64,000 nt of DNA from Lihuaxuella thermophila (GTDB lineage: Bacteria; Bacillota; Bacilli; Thermoactinomycetales; Thermoactinomycetaceae), in the NCBI RefSeq assembly GCF_900110165.1, contig NZ_FOCQ01000007.1:124001-188000 (forward strand), written 5' to 3'. The notes under the pieces are model-generated. The model was given only the letters and a program-made list of their open reading frames with translations. It ran no database searches and was not told the origin of the DNA. Position 1 is the first letter of the stretch; every line of letters begins with the position of its first letter. The translations under genes and the position numbers were made by a program. Positions 23,665 through 32,587 of the stretch are shown here, in pieces.

Positions 23665-25398
23665 TTAAACTTCATGTGATTTCCGGCTCTCTGAATATAA
23701 ATTCTGTTTTACCTTCTTAGCCAAACGAAGCATTTCTTCCGCATGTTCACGCGTTGTTCGGGTCACTTCGACTCCGCCAAGCATACGGGCCAATTCCAGC
23801 GTTCGGTCCTGACTGGCGAGCAATTCCACATGCGTCCGCGTCTTCTCATTTAGTGATTCTTTGGAGATGTAAAAATGAAAATCTGCCATACAGGCGACTT
23901 GAGGAAGGTGGGTCACGCACAATACTTGGTTTTTCTTCGCCAGCACAGCCACTTTTTCAGCAATTGCCTGCGCCGCACGCCCGCTGACTCCGGTATCAAT
24001 TTCATCAAAGATCAGTGTATGAATTCCTTCAATATCAGCAAAAATACATTTAAGAGCAAGCATAATTCTGGACAACTCGCCGCCGGAAGCGATCTTCGCA
24101 AGCGGACGGAGCGGTTCTCCCGGGTTGGGAGCAATTTGAAATTCGATGAGATCCTGTCCGGCGGAGGTAAAGCGGGCCGTTCGATATGCATCCGGATAAA
24201 AAGCAACATGAAAAACGGTGGAGGCCATGTTGAGGTCGGCCAATTCCTGCTCCACTTTCGCTTCCAGCTCCGTGGCAACTTTCTTGCGGATCATGGTCAA
24301 TTCTTTGGCCAGGGATTCCATTTGCACGTAGAGCTGATCGATTTTTTCCTTCAGTTCTGCTTGCCTTTCATCCCGGTGCATGAGTTGCTCCAATTCCCTT
24401 TCCACTTGTTCCCCGTGACGAAGGATATCCTCAATCGTGTCCCCGTATTTTCTTTTTAACTGTTGGATCAGATGGAGTCTTTCTTCCACTTCGTTCAGCC
24501 GATTCGGATCAAATTCAAGTTGATCCCTGTACCTGCTCAACTCCCGTACCGCTTCTTCCAGTTGATACGTGCATGTTTGGATGGTTTCGTATACAGGAGA
24601 AAGCGTTTCATCGAGAGGAAGAATTTCTTCCAAGTGGGATAAGGCGGCTTGAAGGTGATCCAGACCTTCCTGCTCCCCGTACAGGTGATCATACGCTTTG
24701 GCGGAATGGGTGATCAGTTTTTCGCTGTAAGCCAGGCGATTTCTCTCCTGCTCCAACTCTTCGTCTTCCCCCGGAACCAACTCTGCGGATTGTATTTCAT
24801 CCTTTTGGAACTCTAAAAGATCGATGCGCTGGGCGATTTCTTTTTGATTTAAATTGAGGCGATCCAATTCTTTAGAGAGTTGCTGATACTGTTCAAAAAC
24901 GCGCTCATATTTCCGGCGAATGGAAAAAATCTGTTCTCCGCCGAACTGATCGAGCAGTTCCAAATGCTCGTCCACATCGAGCAGGGATTGATGTTCATGT
25001 TGACCGGAGATATCCAATAATTTCTTGCCAATTTGTTTTAACATGGACAAGGTGACAATCCGCCCGTTGATGCGACAGGTGCTTTTCCCCGTAGCGGTAA
25101 TCTCCCGGCGAATGATGAGTGAATCCGGGTCTTCCTCGATTCCCCATTCTGCTAAAACGGGGCGGACCGGGTGAGAGGGGGACAGTTCAAATAATGCTTC
25201 AACCTCCGCTTTATCTGCCCCGTGACGGACAAACTCAGAAGAAGCACGTCCCCCGGCCACTAAGCCGAGCGCATCGATGAGAATCGACTTACCGGCACCG
25301 GTTTCACCCGTCAGCACATGAAAACCCTCTTCAAAACGCAGCTGAATCTCTTCAATGATGGCAAATTGGCGAATGGACAGTTCCCTGAGCATTCTCAT
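23665..25398 (-). CDS. recN: DNA repair protein RecN
   Basis: 577 residues, usual length. An SMC-like ATPase used in double-strand break repair. Walker A GETGAGKS is at 31-38, followed by a long coiled-coil region (about 155-350), and the C-terminal ABC part has LRPLAKIASGGELSRIMLAL (signature) and LIFDEIDTGVSGRAAQAIAE (Walker B and D-loop). It follows argR by six bases in the same direction and ends the dxs-tlyA-nadK-argR-recN run with a terminator. The order is as in Bacillus. Confidence 0.97.
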   Translation of the reverse strand: MRMLRELSIRQFAIIEEIQLRFEEGFHVLTGETGAGKSILIDALGLVAGGRASSEFVRHGADKAEVEALFELSPSHPVRPVLAEWGIEEDPDSLIIRREITATGKSTCRINGRIVTLSMLKQIGKKLLDISGQHEHQSLLDVDEHLELLDQFGGEQIFSIRRKYERVFEQYQQLSKELDRLNLNQKEIAQRIDLLEFQKDEIQSAELVPGEDEELEQERNRLAYSEKLITHSAKAYDHLYGEQEGLDHLQAALSHLEEILPLDETLSPVYETIQTCTYQLEEAVRELSRYRDQLEFDPNRLNEVEERLHLIQQLKRKYGDTIEDILRHGEQVERELEQLMHRDERQAELKEKIDQLYVQMESLAKELTMIRKKVATELEAKVEQELADLNMASTVFHVAFYPDAYRTARFTSAGQDLIEFQIAPNPGEPLRPLAKIASGGELSRIMLALKCIFADIEGIHTLIFDEIDTGVSGRAAQAIAEKVAVLAKKNQVLCVTHLPQVACMADFHFYISKESLNEKTRTHVELLASQDRTLELARMLGGVEVTRTTREHAEEMLRLAKKVKQNLYSESRKSHEV

Positions 25399-25404
25399 CT
25401 ACTC

Positions 25405-25851
25405 CTAAAGCATGTCGATCAAGCGTTGCACAATCTCCGGAACTTTTTCTTTGTCGCGGCAAATGAGGAGAATGGTGTCATCGCCGGCCAAAGAACCGAT
25501 AATGTCATCCCAATCCAAATGGTCGATGAGAGCACCCACGGCATGCGCATTGCCCGGAAGTGTTTTCATGACGATCAGGTTTTCGCTGTAGTCGATATTA
25601 ACAAAAGACTCCTGCAGCATTCGTTTCAACTTCTGCAAAGGATTGAACCGTCGATCCGCGGGCAGCGAATATTTATAGGTTCCCTTGTTTGTCGGTACCT
25701 TGACAAGGTGAAGTTCTTTAATATCCCGCGAAACCGTAGCCTGCGTTACGTTGTAACCCGCCTTTTTCAACTCTTCCACAAGCTCATCCTGGGTTTCAAT
25801 CTCTTTTGTCGCGATAATTTCTCGAATCTTTATATGTCGCTGTGCTTTCAT
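25405..25851 (-). CDS. argR: Arginine repressor ArgR/AhrC
   Basis: 148 residues. The N-terminal winged helix (about 1-70; [34 protein letters not shown]) binds ARG boxes; the C-terminal domain (about 80-148) has the arginine-binding, hexamer-forming [26 protein letters not shown] gives a clear start although the ATG lies 56 bases inside the end of nadK. It regulates arginine biosynthesis and catabolism. Confidence 0.96.
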   Translation of the reverse strand: MKAQRHIKIREIIATKEIETQDELVEELKKAGYNVTQATVSRDIKELHLVKVPTNKGTYKYSLPADRRFNPLQKLKRMLQESFVNIDYSENLIVMKTLPGNAHAVGALIDHLDWDDIIGSLAGDDTILLICRDKEKVPEIVQRLIDML

Positions 25852-26731
25852 TTTGTCCTCCTACCCTGCTTTCATCAACATTTTCTCCCTGTAGTTTTTT
25901 TCTAACCACTTCAAAAAATGAACGCTCTTGCCACTTAATGAGCAAGGTATTAAATGGAGAGCGTTTCACTCTGACGATATCATCCGCCTGTAAACAGTAT
26001 CCCAGTTGACCGTCAATCGTCATCCCCATTTCGTGATGGGTGGCTGATACTTTGATTTCCAAGACTGCTTCAGCGGGTAACACCATCGGCCTTGAAGTGA
26101 GTGTATGAGGGCAGATCGGAGTTAACAGCAGGGTTTGAATTCCCGGATAGACAATGGGTCCTCCACAGGAAAGGGAATAGGCCGTCGAACCCGTTGGCGT
26201 CGACACAATTAAGCCGTCTCCGGAAAATGTCCCCAAATACATATCATCCATATGAACCGTACAGGTAATCATCCTTCCAAACGATCCTTTGGCAATTCCA
26301 ATATCATTTAAGGCTACACCTTTTTCGAACACTTGTCCCCGACGAACCAATTCGGCCTCGAGCATCAAACGTTCTTCGATGTAGTAATCACCTGTTAAGA
26401 CGCGATCTACCACGGTAGACAAATCGTCGGGCTCCGCTTCTGACAAAAATCCCAAATAACCTACATTAATTCCCAAAATGGGCAGTTGGTATTCGGCAAA
26501 TTGACGGGCCACTCCCAAAAGCGTCCCATCTCCTCCCAGCACGAACACCACGTCCACTTTCTGCGGAAAGCATGGGAGCGGCAGGCCGAGTTCGGGCCGC
26601 TCTAAAGCCCTGGCCGTTTCCGGCTCCACATAGACGACAGACCCCTTTTCTTCCAATAACTGAAGCAATTGCTTAGCTACTGTTTGCGCCTTGGGTTTTT
26701 TCTGATTGATTGTAATCCCGATGGTTTTCAA
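25796..26731 (-). CDS. nadK: NAD kinase
   Basis: 311 residues from a TTG at 26731 with GAGGTGGGG before it; this gives the family start [10 protein letters not shown]. The longest frame begins at 26821 with no ribosome site. NAD kinase phosphorylates NAD to NADP. The motifs GGDGT (66-70), NDIGIAKG and [16 protein letters not shown] are present. The C-terminal tail after about 275 is longer than in some relatives and overlaps argR by 56 bases, an unusually long overlap. Confidence 0.96.
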   Translation of the reverse strand: MKTIGITINQKKPKAQTVAKQLLQLLEEKGSVVYVEPETARALERPELGLPLPCFPQKVDVVFVLGGDGTLLGVARQFAEYQLPILGINVGYLGFLSEAEPDDLSTVVDRVLTGDYYIEERLMLEAELVRRGQVFEKGVALNDIGIAKGSFGRMITCTVHMDDMYLGTFSGDGLIVSTPTGSTAYSLSCGGPIVYPGIQTLLLTPICPHTLTSRPMVLPAEAVLEIKVSATHHEMGMTIDGQLGYCLQADDIVRVKRSPFNTLLIKWQERSFFEVVRKKLQGENVDESRVGGQNESTATYKDSRNYRDKRD

Positions 26732-26763
26732 TAAACCCCACCTCATAACAGTCGGCTCACACC

Positions 26764-27297
26764 TTATCGGATCAGCCAAGCCAGGATCATCCCAAAGAGA
26801 ACAGCGGCAATATAGAGCCAAGGAAAGCCCTGCTTCTTGGACAAGCTAACGTCCGGGAAATCAAATTGAATCAATTGAATGGTTCTCTTTTCACGATTAA
26901 CGTATAAAATGCCTTCCGGCTGATAGAGGAGGTAATAAGGCAAGAAATAGTCGCGGAGTGCCGGTCCCGACATCCGTACGGGTTTCCGCTCTCTCGCCAC
27001 GATCACGAGATACCACTCGTCATCGGCACGCGCAATATAATCGACGTAGAATCTGCTTTCATACGTGCGGTCATCCACATCGATGGTGATCGGAACTCTT
27101 TGCTTGGCCTTGATCACCTCATAGCCATTTTTCTTTAACAGGTCCGGGACATCCCCTCTGATTTCAATCTGTCCCTGATCAGCTGATTTATGAAGCCAGT
27201 CGGTGAGAAAGGAAAAAGAGATCCAATTCCTGAGTAAAAAGTAGAAGATGACTCCGATAAGCAGGATCAGCACCAAGTTATCACCCGGATGGGACAC
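26764..27297 (-). CDS. Membrane protein of unknown function between tlyA and nadK
   Basis: 177 residues with one transmembrane helix at each end (about 8-22 and 158-175) and a soluble central part (RVPITIDVDDRTYESRFYVD; WYLVIVARERKPVRMSG). Both termini are probably on the same side. The end at 26764 lies 32 bases before the nadK TTG start, so it is part of the same transcription run. I do not recognise the family, but its place inside the conserved cluster suggests a conserved lineage-specific gene. Confidence 0.65.
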   Translation of the reverse strand: MSHPGDNLVLILLIGVIFYFLLRNWISFSFLTDWLHKSADQGQIEIRGDVPDLLKKNGYEVIKAKQRVPITIDVDDRTYESRFYVDYIARADDEWYLVIVARERKPVRMSGPALRDYFLPYYLLYQPEGILYVNREKRTIQLIQFDFPDVSLSKKQGFPWLYIAAVLFGMILAWLIR

Positions 27298-27401
27298 AAA
27301 ACCCCTCCTTTACCTACTTATTCGCAGCCCTGAAAAAGAAACCTTCTTCTGTTGGGACGAAAAAACCGGATCAAACGGAGCGAACGGAGCGGACGAGTTT
27401 A

Positions 27402-28214
27402 TTAAAAACGCCGATGCGCTTCGCTGACCACTTCCTCAATTCGCTCCGTCCAATCCTTCGCTTGCACGGGTTTGCGATGAATCAGGTAACTTAAAAATTC
27501 GATATTTCCTTCGCCACCCTGAATCGGAGAAGGGGCCAGTCCCATGATCTCAAATCCCTGGGAATGAGCAAACTGAACAAATGAGGACAACACTTGCCTG
27601 TGTACAGCGGGCTCTTTGACAATCCCTTTTTTTCCAACCTGATCACGCCCCGCTTCAAATTGCGGCTTGATAAGCGCCACCACTTCCCCTTCTGGCAGAA
27701 GCAGCGCTTTAAGATTCGGCAGGATGTGGGTCAAAGAGATAAAAGAAACGTCGATCGTTGCCAGATCCGGTGGCTCGCCTTTCAATTCCTCCGGTTTCAA
27801 GTAACGAAAATTGGTCCGCTCCAACACAATCACTCGAGGATCTTGACGGAGTTTCCATGCGAGCTGACCATAACCGACATCGATCGCATAGACAAGTTTC
27901 ACCCCATGCTGCAAAGCGCAGTCCGTAAACCCTCCCGTAGAGGCCCCGATGTCCATCATCACCCGTCCGGCGACCCGGATGGGAAAAATGCGGAGAGCTT
28001 CTTCCAGTTTAAGGCCTCCCCTGCTTACATACGGGTGAAGCTGCCCTTTCACTTCAATAACAGCATCGACGGGGACCTTCGTCCCCGCTTTATCTACACG
28101 CTCCTGATTGACACATACCAAGCCGGCCATAATCGAACGCCGTGCCTGTTCACGGCTCGTGAAGTATCCTTTTTGCACCAACAATACATCCAACCGCTCT
28201 TTATCCACTTGCAA
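27402..28214 (-). CDS. tlyA: TlyA-family rRNA 2'-O-methyltransferase/hemolysin-like protein
   Basis: 270 residues: an S4 RNA-binding domain (about 4-65; [20 protein letters not shown]) and an FtsJ-like methyltransferase domain with the SAM site [19 protein letters not shown] and the TIDVSFISL motif. TlyA proteins methylate ribosomal RNA. It overlaps the dxs stop by 14 bases and belongs to the isoprenoid/RecN operon, as in other Bacillales (YqxC). Confidence 0.94.
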   Translation of the reverse strand: MQVDKERLDVLLVQKGYFTSREQARRSIMAGLVCVNQERVDKAGTKVPVDAVIEVKGQLHPYVSRGGLKLEEALRIFPIRVAGRVMMDIGASTGGFTDCALQHGVKLVYAIDVGYGQLAWKLRQDPRVIVLERTNFRYLKPEELKGEPPDLATIDVSFISLTHILPNLKALLLPEGEVVALIKPQFEAGRDQVGKKGIVKEPAVHRQVLSSFVQFAHSQGFEIMGLAPSPIQGGEGNIEFLSYLIHRKPVQAKDWTERIEEVVSEAHRRF

Positions 28215-30093
28215 ACCTCATGTTCGGAAAAAATTTACTAACAGTATCGGCAATCTGCTCCGGTGTTAATCCAACCTCCCGGCGTTGATCCTGGATACTT
28301 CCGTGCTCGACGTAATAATCGGGAATCCCGATCGTCTTAATCTTCATGCCGACGACATCATTCTGCGCATAGTATTCCAATACGGCGCTGCCAAATCCGC
28401 CGACCAAGGTTCCTTCCTCAATCGTTACAATCGGGATTCTTTCCTCTGCCAGCTGATCCAGCAGCTCTTCATCCAGCGGTTTGGCAAATCGGGCGTTGAT
28501 CACGCGCGCGTCGATGCCTCCCCGGGCGAGGCGCTCTGCCGCTTCTGCAGCAATGGGAACCATGTTCCCAAATGCTAACAGGACAAGATCTTTTCCCGGC
28601 CGGATCAGTTCAGATTTACCGATGGGAATCAGTTTAAAGTCAGCATCCATTTTTACGCCCACACCGGCGCTCTTGGAATAGCGAACGGCAACCGGGCCGT
28701 CGTTATATTGGAGAGCCGTATACAACATATGCTGCAATTCATTTTCATCTTTGGGCATCATGATCACCATATGGGGCTGATTTCGCATGAAGCTGATATC
28801 ATAAACCCCTTGGTGGGTTTCCCCGTCTTCTCCCACCAGGCCGGCACGGTCAACGGCAAAAACAACATTCAGCTTCTGCCGGCAAACATCGTGAATCAGT
28901 TGGTCATAACCCCGCTGCAAGAAAGTGGAGTAAATGGCGACAACCGGTTTCATGCCTTGCGTTGCCAGGCCGGCAGCAAAAGTAACTGCATGCTGTTCTG
29001 CAATCCCCACATCGAAACAGCGTTCCGGGAATTTTTTGTTAAATTTTTCCAGTTTGGATCCGGTCAGCATGGCAGGTGTAATCGCCACGATTCGTTCATC
29101 CTTCTCGGCAAGACGAATCATGGTCTCTCCAAATACTGCCGGATAGGCGGGAGGACCGCCCGCTTTTTTCTGTAAAGCACCGGATTCAATTTTATAAGTC
29201 CCAACCCCGTGATAAATGACGGAATCATCCTCTGCCGGTTTGTATCCTTGTCCCTTTTTGGTGATGACATGAACCAGCACCGGCCCTTTCGTCTTGCCGG
29301 CAAGGCGCAGACTCTCCATCAATTCGTCAAACTGGTGCCCGTCGACCGGGCCGAGATAGGTAAAACCAAGAGTTTCAAAAAACACTCCGGAAACGACGAG
29401 AAACTTCAAGCTGTCCTTAATTCGTTCCAGCGTCTTGGCGACCGGCTCTCCCACTGTCGGAATTTTTTTCAGCAACTGCTCGACTTCTTCTTTCATCTTG
29501 TTGTAGCCTTTATGGGTTCTGAGCCGTGCCAAATGATTGTGCAATGCTCCGACGTTTGGGCTGATGGACATCTCATTGTCGTTGAGAATGACGATGATAT
29601 CTTTTTTCTCTTCCCCAATATGATTAAGCGCTTCCAATGCCATTCCGCCCGTCAGGGCTCCGTCGCCGATCACGGCGATGACTTTATAATCTTCCCCCTT
29701 CAGGTCGCGGGCAACCGCCATCCCCATCGCTCCGGACAAGGAAGTGCTGCTGTGACCCGTTTCCCAGACATCATGTTCACTTTCCCTCATCTTCGGAAAA
29801 CCGCACAATCCTTTGTATTGTCTGAGAGTGGGGAACAATTCACGCCGCCCGGTAAGCAGTTTATGGACATACGCCTGATGCCCGACATCCCATAAAAACT
29901 TATCTTTCGGGCTGTCAAACAGATAATGCATGGCAATGGTCAATTCAACGACACCAAGGTTGGATGCCAAATGTCCGCCTGTCTCCGATAAGCTTTTTAT
30001 GAGAAATTGACGAATCTCCTTCGCCAATTTAGGCAGTTCCTCTACAGACAGTTGTTTCAGTTTGTCTGGCGAATTAATCTGCTCGAGGAGCAC
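28201..30093 (-). CDS. dxs: 1-deoxy-D-xylulose-5-phosphate synthase
   Basis: 630 residues, full length. It condenses pyruvate and glyceraldehyde-3-phosphate, the first step of the MEP isoprenoid pathway, using thiamine diphosphate. Visible: [14 protein letters not shown], the cofactor motif [19 protein letters not shown]...[21 protein letters not shown] in the pyrimidine-binding domain and the transketolase C domain ([12 protein letters not shown]). It overlaps the 3' end of oapA by 20 bases. Functionally linked to ispA just upstream. Confidence 0.97.
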   Translation of the reverse strand: MLLEQINSPDKLKQLSVEELPKLAKEIRQFLIKSLSETGGHLASNLGVVELTIAMHYLFDSPKDKFLWDVGHQAYVHKLLTGRRELFPTLRQYKGLCGFPKMRESEHDVWETGHSSTSLSGAMGMAVARDLKGEDYKVIAVIGDGALTGGMALEALNHIGEEKKDIIVILNDNEMSISPNVGALHNHLARLRTHKGYNKMKEEVEQLLKKIPTVGEPVAKTLERIKDSLKFLVVSGVFFETLGFTYLGPVDGHQFDELMESLRLAGKTKGPVLVHVITKKGQGYKPAEDDSVIYHGVGTYKIESGALQKKAGGPPAYPAVFGETMIRLAEKDERIVAITPAMLTGSKLEKFNKKFPERCFDVGIAEQHAVTFAAGLATQGMKPVVAIYSTFLQRGYDQLIHDVCRQKLNVVFAVDRAGLVGEDGETHQGVYDISFMRNQPHMVIMMPKDENELQHMLYTALQYNDGPVAVRYSKSAGVGVKMDADFKLIPIGKSELIRPGKDLVLLAFGNMVPIAAEAAERLARGGIDARVINARFAKPLDEELLDQLAEERIPIVTIEEGTLVGGFGSAVLEYYAQNDVVGMKIKTIGIPDYYVEHGSIQDQRREVGLTPEQIADTVSKFFPNMRFASG

Positions 30094-30694
30094 GTAGAAC
30101 GCCTCTCTTTCGCTTTCTTTTCTTGGGTTTCACTTCAAACAGATGAAATCCGAATTTATGATTAATAAAATAAAAAAATTTACCTGCCATTAAAATGATT
30201 TGATTGGCATAATGGATGGAAATCGATTTCCCGATCGCTTTACCGCCAACCGTTAGTGCTGAGATTAATGAAACCAGCAAAACATCGATGAGCTCCCGAT
30301 TGGTCGACCAGTAGGGAAATGTCGCGATCAGGGAGGTGACGACAGCAAAAGAAGCAGCTCCGCTGATGACCCCGCTGATATCCCCGATCACGTCATTGCA
30401 GAAGTTGGAAAACTGATCGGCTCGACGAATGATTCCGATTGCTTCTTTGGAACCCGGCACTTTTTTTGCAGCCATCGCATGGAGCGGCTGTTCCCGCGCC
30501 GCTGTGGCGGCAATGCCCAGCATGTCAAAACCGACCCCAATCCCCACGATGCACAAAAGAACCAGTAACCCCCCGGTCCAGGAAAGGCCTCCCAATAGTG
30601 TGGTCGAAGTTAAAGACAGGATGATGGCAAGAATAGCTGTAATGAGTCCGATCCTGATCGCCCAGCGGGCCGATTTTTGGAGCAATTCTCCCAT
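30074..30694 (-). CDS. oapA: OapA, OLE RNA-associated membrane protein
   Basis: 206 residues from ATG 30694 (AAGGAG upstream; the frame is open to 30724). Hydrophobic helices lie near 12-35, 38-62, 112-132 and 140-160, and the tail is strongly basic ([11 protein letters not shown]), which suits RNA contact on the cytoplasmic side. The DxxxD motif [11 protein letters not shown] (Asp101 and Asp105) is the one described for OapA. In Bacillus halodurans OapA is encoded next to the OLE RNA and tethers it to the membrane. Here the gene lies about 110 bases downstream of the RNA, before dxs, as in known OLE loci. Confidence 0.87.
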   Translation of the reverse strand: MGELLQKSARWAIRIGLITAILAIILSLTSTTLLGGLSWTGGLLVLLCIVGIGVGFDMLGIAATAAREQPLHAMAAKKVPGSKEAIGIIRRADQFSNFCNDVIGDISGVISGAASFAVVTSLIATFPYWSTNRELIDVLLVSLISALTVGGKAIGKSISIHYANQIILMAGKFFYFINHKFGFHLFEVKPKKRKRKRGVLRAPRAD

Positions 30695-30729
30695 GTAGAT
30701 TCGGTTCTCCTTCATCTCGTACATACCAG

Positions 30730-30755
30730 AAAAATGCCGGTCGCTACGGGACCGG
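30730..30755 (-). terminator. Terminator between OLE RNA and oapA
   Basis: On the minus strand CCGGTC-7-GACCGG followed by CATTTTTC. It probably ends most OLE transcripts, with read-through needed to transcribe oapA and dxs unless they have another promoter. Confidence 0.65.
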
Positions 30756-30804
30756 TTAGTTGATACACAGACGGTGGTACCCTATGTAATTTTTTCCCGT
30801 ACTG

Positions 30805-31380
30805 ATGATCAGTGGTGGTTTAGAGTGGAAACTATCCAAGTAAATTCTGCGGCTTAGGTCCAGTAGGATTTCCCAAAGAGGTATCCCAACCGTTGCCGGT
30901 CAGGCGGTTTCCCTTTATAACCTCTTTCGGCGTTGTCGCCAATCGCCGGACTGGATTGCCACTTAGTCCGCACTTTAATCCCTGGATAGCCTTGCCTGAG
31001 GCAAACAGTCTAGGAGTTTTCCTCAACAGCCCGGATCAGCCTCCTAGCCTCTTTTGCAACAGAGCTTTCAACTTAACCGTACAGTTAAATATCCCCACTC
31101 TGCCACTCAAGGCAGGCTACGCTGCATACAAGTGAGTCCCCGCATGCAGGTTCATACCCCAAGCCGTCGTGATTCCACCACGTACTTGGGCCTCCGCGGA
31201 AGAAGGGTCAACGCCCGCATGCCATTGCGGATCGCCCTTCTTCCTTAACTCCCAGCATCAACCCGCAGCTGGGCGCTGCAAGCCAACACCAAGAACTTCA
31301 TCGATGTGCCCTTTAGCGGATTTTTAGCCCCGCCTTCAGAGGTGATGGGCTGACTAGAATACTGCTCCACTCTAACATAG
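30805..31380 (-). ncRNA. ole: OLE (ornate, large, extremophilic) RNA
   Basis: About 575 bases without a credible gene but with dense structure, between ispA and oapA, the place known for OLE RNA. The terminal helix is visible: TAGAGTGGA (minus strand, 31374-31366) pairs with TCCACTCTA (30829-30821), nine perfect pairs. Internal hairpins include GGAAGAAGGGC...GCCCTTCTTCC-like pairing (about 31192-31243) and CCCAAGTACGTGG...CCACGACGGCTTGGG-like pairing (about 31157-31195). OLE RNA forms a membrane complex with OapA and is linked to tolerance of cold, alcohol and magnesium stress in Bacillus halodurans. Typical length is about 610, so this one is slightly short. Exact ends are inferred from the promoter and terminal helix. 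Confidence 0.9.
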
Positions 31381-31387
31381 TATCCCT

Positions 31388-31398
31388 ATTATAGCACA
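31388..31398 (-). promoter_or_regulatory. Extended -10 promoter of OLE RNA
   Basis: TGTGCTATAAT on the minus strand: a perfect TATAAT with TG one base upstream. The expected start site (about 31381) coincides with the 5' side of the OLE terminal helix. The -35 is poor, as allowed for extended -10 promoters. Confidence 0.75.
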
Positions 31399-31422
31399 TC
31401 TTTGCCGACTTCACATATCCCG

Positions 31423-32319
31423 TTACCGGTCCCGGGTGAGGAGGTAATCAGCGATTTCCAGCAGGCGGTTCGGATGAAAGGGATCATGCCCCAAGAGCTC
31501 TGCCTTGGCGGCATCCGTCACCTCTCTCAGCTTTTGTTTGGACGCTTCCAAGCCGAGCAGGGCCGGATAGGTGGCTTTGTTTCTTGCTTGATCGCTTCCG
31601 ACCGGCTTTCCGATCAGGTGCTGGTCGCCAATCACATCCAAAATGTCATCTTGAATTTGAAAAGCCAGTCCGAGACCATACGCAAAACGGGTGAGAGCGG
31701 ACAAGAGCCCGTCCGATGCCCCCGCTAGGCGCGCCCCTGTCCGGACTGCAAAGGCGATCAAGTCCCCCGTTTTGCGACGGTGAATACTTTCCAGTTCTTC
31801 CAGGGTGATCGTACGGTTTTCACTGAGGAGATCACTCACCTGGCCGCCGACCATTCCTTTGGCCCCTGCACAACGGGATGCTTCTTCGATGATCGTCAGA
31901 GCCGTCCCGGCAGAGAGTCCCGCCTGTTTGGCCCCGGCAGCCATGAGGCCAAAAGCTTCGGTGAGCAGTGCATCGCCTGCCAGAATGGCTTGCGCATCGC
32001 CAAACACTTTATGGTTGGTCGGTTTTCCGCGACGGAAGTCATCATTATCCATGCATGGCAAATCATCATGGATGAGAGAATAAGTATGGATCATTTCCAG
32101 CGCGCAAGCAAAAGGGAGCGCTTTTTCTGCATCCCCTCCGCACGCCTCCGCAGTAGCCAGCACCAAGACAGGTCTCAGCCTCTTCCCGCCTGCAAGCAGG
32201 GAATACCGCATCGATTCAAGCAAAATCTCCGGAATTCCGGTCATCTCCCGGGTATATTGATCCAAAGCCTGGTGGACCCATTTTGCTTTTGTTTGAATAT
32301 AATCTTGAATGCTTACCAA
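31423..32319 (-). CDS. ispA: Farnesyl/geranyl diphosphate synthase (polyprenyl synthetase)
   Basis: 298 residues. It builds geranyl and farnesyl diphosphate from IPP and DMAPP. The first aspartate-rich motif is in IHDDLPCMDNDDFRRGKPT, the second in FQIQDDILDVIGD, and the conserved GGKRLRPVL is present. The DD-x4-DD spacing of the first motif is that of type II bacterial short-chain synthases. A TTG start at 32319 follows GGAG, only one base after the xseB stop codon, so it is translationally linked to xseB. Confidence 0.95.
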   Translation of the reverse strand: MVSIQDYIQTKAKWVHQALDQYTREMTGIPEILLESMRYSLLAGGKRLRPVLVLATAEACGGDAEKALPFACALEMIHTYSLIHDDLPCMDNDDFRRGKPTNHKVFGDAQAILAGDALLTEAFGLMAAGAKQAGLSAGTALTIIEEASRCAGAKGMVGGQVSDLLSENRTITLEELESIHRRKTGDLIAFAVRTGARLAGASDGLLSALTRFAYGLGLAFQIQDDILDVIGDQHLIGKPVGSDQARNKATYPALLGLEASKQKLREVTDAAKAELLGHDPFHPNRLLEIADYLLTRDR

Positions 32320-32320
32320 T

Positions 32321-32587
32321 TTACTCCGGTTCCTCCTCTGTCAAAAATGGCTTCTTGGTCCACTCACCGTTCTCTTTCACCAACATTTCCACCTGCTGCT
32401 CGGCCCATTCCAATTTTTTGCCGCAAATGTGGGCCAGTTTCATCCCTTCATCAAAAAGGCGAATCGCTTCTTCAAGAGGAGCATCCCCCTCCTCCAGCAA
32501 GCGGACCACTTCTTCCAGTCGTTCCAGCGCTTCTTCAAACGGCAGCGATTCGAAATTGCAAGAGGAAAGATTTTTCTCTTCACCCAT
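32321..32587 (-). CDS. xseB: Exodeoxyribonuclease VII small subunit
   Basis: 88 residues from ATG 32587, chosen by GGAGG 10 bases upstream; the frame is open to 32632. The family pattern ESLPFEEALERLEEVVRLLE, GDAPLEEAIRLFDEGMKLA is complete. It overlaps the xseA stop by eight bases. Small subunits multimerise on XseA to form ExoVII, a single-strand-specific nuclease. Confidence 0.95.
   Translation of the reverse strand: MGEEKNLSSCNFESLPFEEALERLEEVVRLLEEGDAPLEEAIRLFDEGMKLAHICGKKLEWAEQQVEMLVKENGEWTKKPFLTEEEPE

Noticed and set aside
30765-30780. GGTGGTACC on the plus strand, resembling a T-box core
   Set aside because: It lies on the strand opposite to oapA and dxs, without the rest of a T-box leader and without a plus-strand gene downstream.
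30832-31248. Several open frames of 60-80 codons across the OLE region
   Set aside because: No ribosome sites, compositionally odd proteins, and the region shows paired ends and a promoter typical of the structured RNA.
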